From Cytospora piceicola (Eukaryota > Ascomycota > Sordariomycetes > Diaporthales > Cytosporaceae), in contig JALQBC010000008.1 of NCBI GenBank assembly GCA_023375675.1, positions 310,001-374,000 on the forward strand: a stretch of 64,000 bases of DNA. The letters run 5' to 3'. Under the pieces are notes generated by a model, which was not told where the DNA came from, did no database searches, and worked only from the letters and a program-made list of their open reading frames with translations. Every line of letters begins with the position of its first letter. Positions within the stretch are counted from its first letter, which is position 1. This document shows positions 61,180 to 64,000 of the stretch, in pieces. The position numbers and the translations under genes were made by a program.

Positions 61180-63270
61180 TCAAGCTGGTGATGTGTCCTC
61201 CATTTCCTCCAAGCCAGGCTCCAGGCTTTTGCCCGCAGCGGGACTGAGTGGCGTGCGTTGTGTGTCAGTCAACAAGACGACCTTGTCGCCGAAAGCCGCT
61301 GCGATCTCCTCAAGGCTCTTTTTCTTCGTCTCGCTACAGTATCGTGTTGTCAGCAGGAACCACAAACATTCCCCAAGAAAGGGTGTAAAGGCTCACGGAA
61401 AATAGAAGTAAGCAATCACCAAGAAGAATATACTACATCCGACAAAGACGTAGTAGTAGTTCTCCTTTATATTCGCGAACGCGCTGGGCCCTGCTTCGGT
61501 GACTGCATGCCGTCAGCGCGTCAGGATGTCGCATGACTGCAGGTGTGAATACTCAAACTTACTTCCTACATTCACGATGAAGTGTGATGCTGCACCGAGG
61601 CCCATTACCTTGCTTCGCAGAGAAATAGGAAGGATTTCGGCACCGTATAGCCATGTCGTGCTGTTGAGCATGCCGTCTGAAGGAAGCATCAGCTTGTGTC
61701 AACTCTGCCAGGTTCTGGGGTTCGAAATCCAAGACTGAACGGTCTTACAGTAGGCAACAACGAACAGATAGATCCCCAGAATAGCGAAGCCCTTTCCAAC
61801 CCTATTGTTAGTGTTTTGGAACTCCTTTTGCATGACAGCAGCATATATCTCAACAACTATGATCCCACTCAGCCCTGCCAGAATCATCCTGCGTACATAT
61901 GTTAGTCCCTATGAACCAGGCCCCTGCAAGAGGCGCTTACTTTCTCCGACCCCATTGATCTGTCAAGAAAATCGTTGTGATCAAGTTTGCTGCAAATGCT
62001 ACAGTGCCGTATACCCCTGCTAGAGCGAGGATTGTCGTTGACCCGATGCCCAAAGATTTATAAAGGATCGCTACGGATAAGATGGTGTCAGTTGGGTCTG
62101 CTCAGCATGTTATGTGACTTTCGAATGACTCACTTTGATAGTACTTGAGAATAGGAGGTCTGTTGTCAGAGCATGCTCTCTAGGCCCCAGTTATTGCTGA
62201 ATAACACTCACCTGGATGACATTCACTCCCGTCAAGCTCGTCATCGTCTGCACTGCGATCGACCTTCCTCGTTGTCAGTACCAGCCCTTCTAACCAAAAC
62301 AAATGCGACGATACCTACGCAAGGACACGATGCCTGAACAACATGAATATCTCCTTGATTGACTTGATTTCCCTTTCCATCTCAAATTCGATCTGTGACT
62401 TCATCATGACAAACTCGTCATGCACCTCATGCGACTGGAGGTCACGGCGGATCTTGATGAACTCCTTCCGAGCTTGGTCGACTTTCCCGTTGCGGATGAG
62501 CTGACGCGGTGAGTTTGGCATGAAGGTCGCCAGACCGATGAACATGATCACTCCCCAGGGTATTTGGACCCCCAGGGGAAGACGCCATTGGACCGGTCCA
62601 TATAGGGCATAGCCACAGCCCATACCGACCCAGTTGGATATCATTGTTCCAAAGCTGATACCACAGCCGGAGATTCCGCCGATGAGACCCCGTTGTGATG
62701 GTGGTGAGATCTCGCTGAGGTAGATTGGGACGGTTGCCACGAGTCCCCTAACTTGGCATCAGACTGGATTCATTGTGATTGTATAGATACCAGGTTTAAA
62801 CTTTGGAAAGCGTACATACCCTACTGCAACTCCTGCCAGCACACGGCCGGCTAGGAACATGCCAATATTGATCGATGCCGTTTGTATCACCGTTCCTACT
62901 GTCACTATGACACACATGACCATCATGAAACGGACACGACCGAGCTTATCAGCAACAGCAGTTTGAGCCAGAGCGCCAACCGCCTCTCCAGCAATGTAAA
63001 CCGCGACAACCTGAATTGCATTGTCAAAATTTGAACCGGGACCTCTTCTCAGGAGTGGGTGATTACCGCCCCGGTCAACCCATCTGAGGGCTTTTGCATA
63101 TATTCTATCCAGCTTTGATGTGCGATTGTTGTCGTTGCGATACCCGTATCAAAGCCCTGAGTGAATCAGTCCCATCACAACCGACGCGTACAGAATGAGG
63201 GGTGGCGTACAAACAGGAACGTGCCGATGGCGGCGAACATGGCAACACCGAATGTGTAAAGGTTGGCCAT
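61180..63270 (-). CDS. MFS sugar-porter (hexose-type) transporter, 11 exons
   Basis: Exons 63211-63270, 63067-63156, 62820-63010, 62319-62747, 62212-62263, 62134-62143, 61941-62070, 61749-61888, 61563-61676, 61397-61502 and 61180-61333 give 491 residues with every phase consistent. The start at 63270 reads MANLYTFGVAMFAAIGTFLF. Sugar-porter landmarks follow: GFDTGIA in helix 1, DKLGRVRF, GRVLAGVAVGG, VPIYLSEISPPSQRG, PNSPRQLI (a variant of PESPR), LTGVNVIQYYQTILYKSLGI in helix 7 (the sugar-recognition region), DQWGRRK, YGAEILPISLRSK, and PETKKKSLEEIAAAFGD. The sixth exon has only 10 nt, encoding Tyr-Tyr-Gln plus one base, and completes the QYYQTILY motif. The transported sugar cannot be read from sequence. 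Confidence 0.92.
62134..62143 (-). other. 10-nt microexon of the sugar transporter
   Basis: Ten bases (TAC TAT CAA A) lie between a CTCAAG acceptor and a GTGAGT donor, flanked by introns of 68 and 63 nt. Including it restores the helix-7 motif VIQYYQTILYKSLG. Skipping it shifts the frame. Confidence 0.75.
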
Positions 63271-64000
63271 TTTCCTACACCGTTCGTAGACTGGACGATG
63301 GCTGTTGACTTTTCCACAACAGCGAACTCTTGTGACCAAATATATGAACTTATAAAATCATATGGACCTCTGCATGAAAGGGAAAGGGGGAATCTCTACA
63401 CCTGGAAATGTCATACAACCTTGCCAGCGGTATCGTGAGGAGCCAAGAGATTACGAAACACACATGCACGGCAGTTGTTATTGATCTAGTCTCTTTAGGG
63501 TGGGATTGACCATTTCGTTACCTTTGGATTTGGAGAAGTTCGCACGAAGAGCGGCCGAGAAATGTCTACCCTAGGGTAGTCACCCCCACATTCCTTAGTA
63601 TTGCTCCGCGTGTACCCGTATTGCTCGATATTACGTTCTTTTGTTGGGTGCGGAGGTGGCCAAGAGAGGGATGGGAGAGGACATGGTCTGGTAAATGGAA
63701 CCACACTTTAAATAGTGCGCATGGCGAGAACACGGTGAGAGTCTGAATGCTTCAACGTTCAGTTGGTTTGCATCGGATATGCTTGCATAGCGGCATGCAA
63801 CCAATTTCGGAGCACCTGGGCCCCCCCCCCCATGCCGCACGACTATTGATGCATGTATTTCTATCCTTCCGCAGTGAACCCAATGTTACTGTACTGTGAC
63901 ATATTTTTAGGCAGCGGATCCTGCTCAAGTTGAAAGAACATACCGGTCATCCTGTAGAACACTTTCGTGAGCTTCTGAGAGTTGACTGGTCTTGCGATGC
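63271..64000. other. Upstream region of the sugar transporter to the window end
   Basis: This is 730 bp without a supported gene. A run of eleven or so C residues lies at about 63820-63831. The promoter of the transporter should be in the proximal part; no TATA box stands out. Confidence 0.5.

Overview
The window is nuclear DNA of a filamentous ascomycete (Pezizomycotina, probably Sordariomycetes). Genes carry many short introns (50-120 nt) with GTAAGT-like donors and CTGAC/CTAAC-like branch points. The gene families are typical of moulds: HET domain, CFEM, fungal rhodopsin-type receptor, Gfd2-like nuclease. A 24.7 kb block shows repeat-induced point mutation (RIP): C-to-T changes that have almost removed CpA and TpG.

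Left arm (1-9.9 kb): housekeeping genes. These are NAD-dependent glycerol-3-phosphate dehydrogenase (-), a gamma-glutamylcyclotransferase-like membrane protein (-), methylthioribose-1-phosphate isomerase of methionine salvage (+), a secreted or vacuolar M20 metallopeptidase (-), and a conserved four-helix membrane protein (+) whose frame is broken by an 11-bp tandem duplication.

Aromatic block A (9.9-18.4 kb): two divergent pairs. A 2,3-dihydroxybenzoate decarboxylase-like amidohydrolase (-) faces an aldehyde dehydrogenase (+). A salicylate-hydroxylase-like FAD monooxygenase (-) faces a sugar-porter MFS transporter (+). Exon structures were solved by reading frames and splice signals and give 343, 496, 446 and 526 aa.

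RIP island (18.76-43.47 kb): very AT-rich and without intact genes. It holds a Ty3/gypsy element (about 26.85-37.46 kb, minus strand) bounded by two LTRs of about 240 bp that differ only by transitions, with recognisable reverse-transcriptase and integrase relics. An unmutated unique island of about 530 bp (25.02-25.55 kb) separates two mutated blocks. The remaining mutated DNA was not assigned to a family.

Aromatic block B (43.8-51.7 kb): an intronless 613-aa FAD phenol-hydroxylase-like monooxygenase (+), a seven-helix fungal rhodopsin-type receptor (-), and a 719-aa phenol 2-monooxygenase (+) with a 12-nt microexon. Blocks A and B together encode several routes that would converge on catechol from salicylaldehyde/salicylate, 2,3-dihydroxybenzoate and phenol. 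No ring-cleaving dioxygenase is seen in the window. That these genes form one functional unit is an inference.

Right arm (51.7-64 kb): an unresolved small gene, a CFEM/GPI cell-wall protein with 39-bp repeats, a probably broken DEDDh-type nuclease gene, a HET-domain gene, and an 11-exon sugar transporter with a 10-nt microexon.
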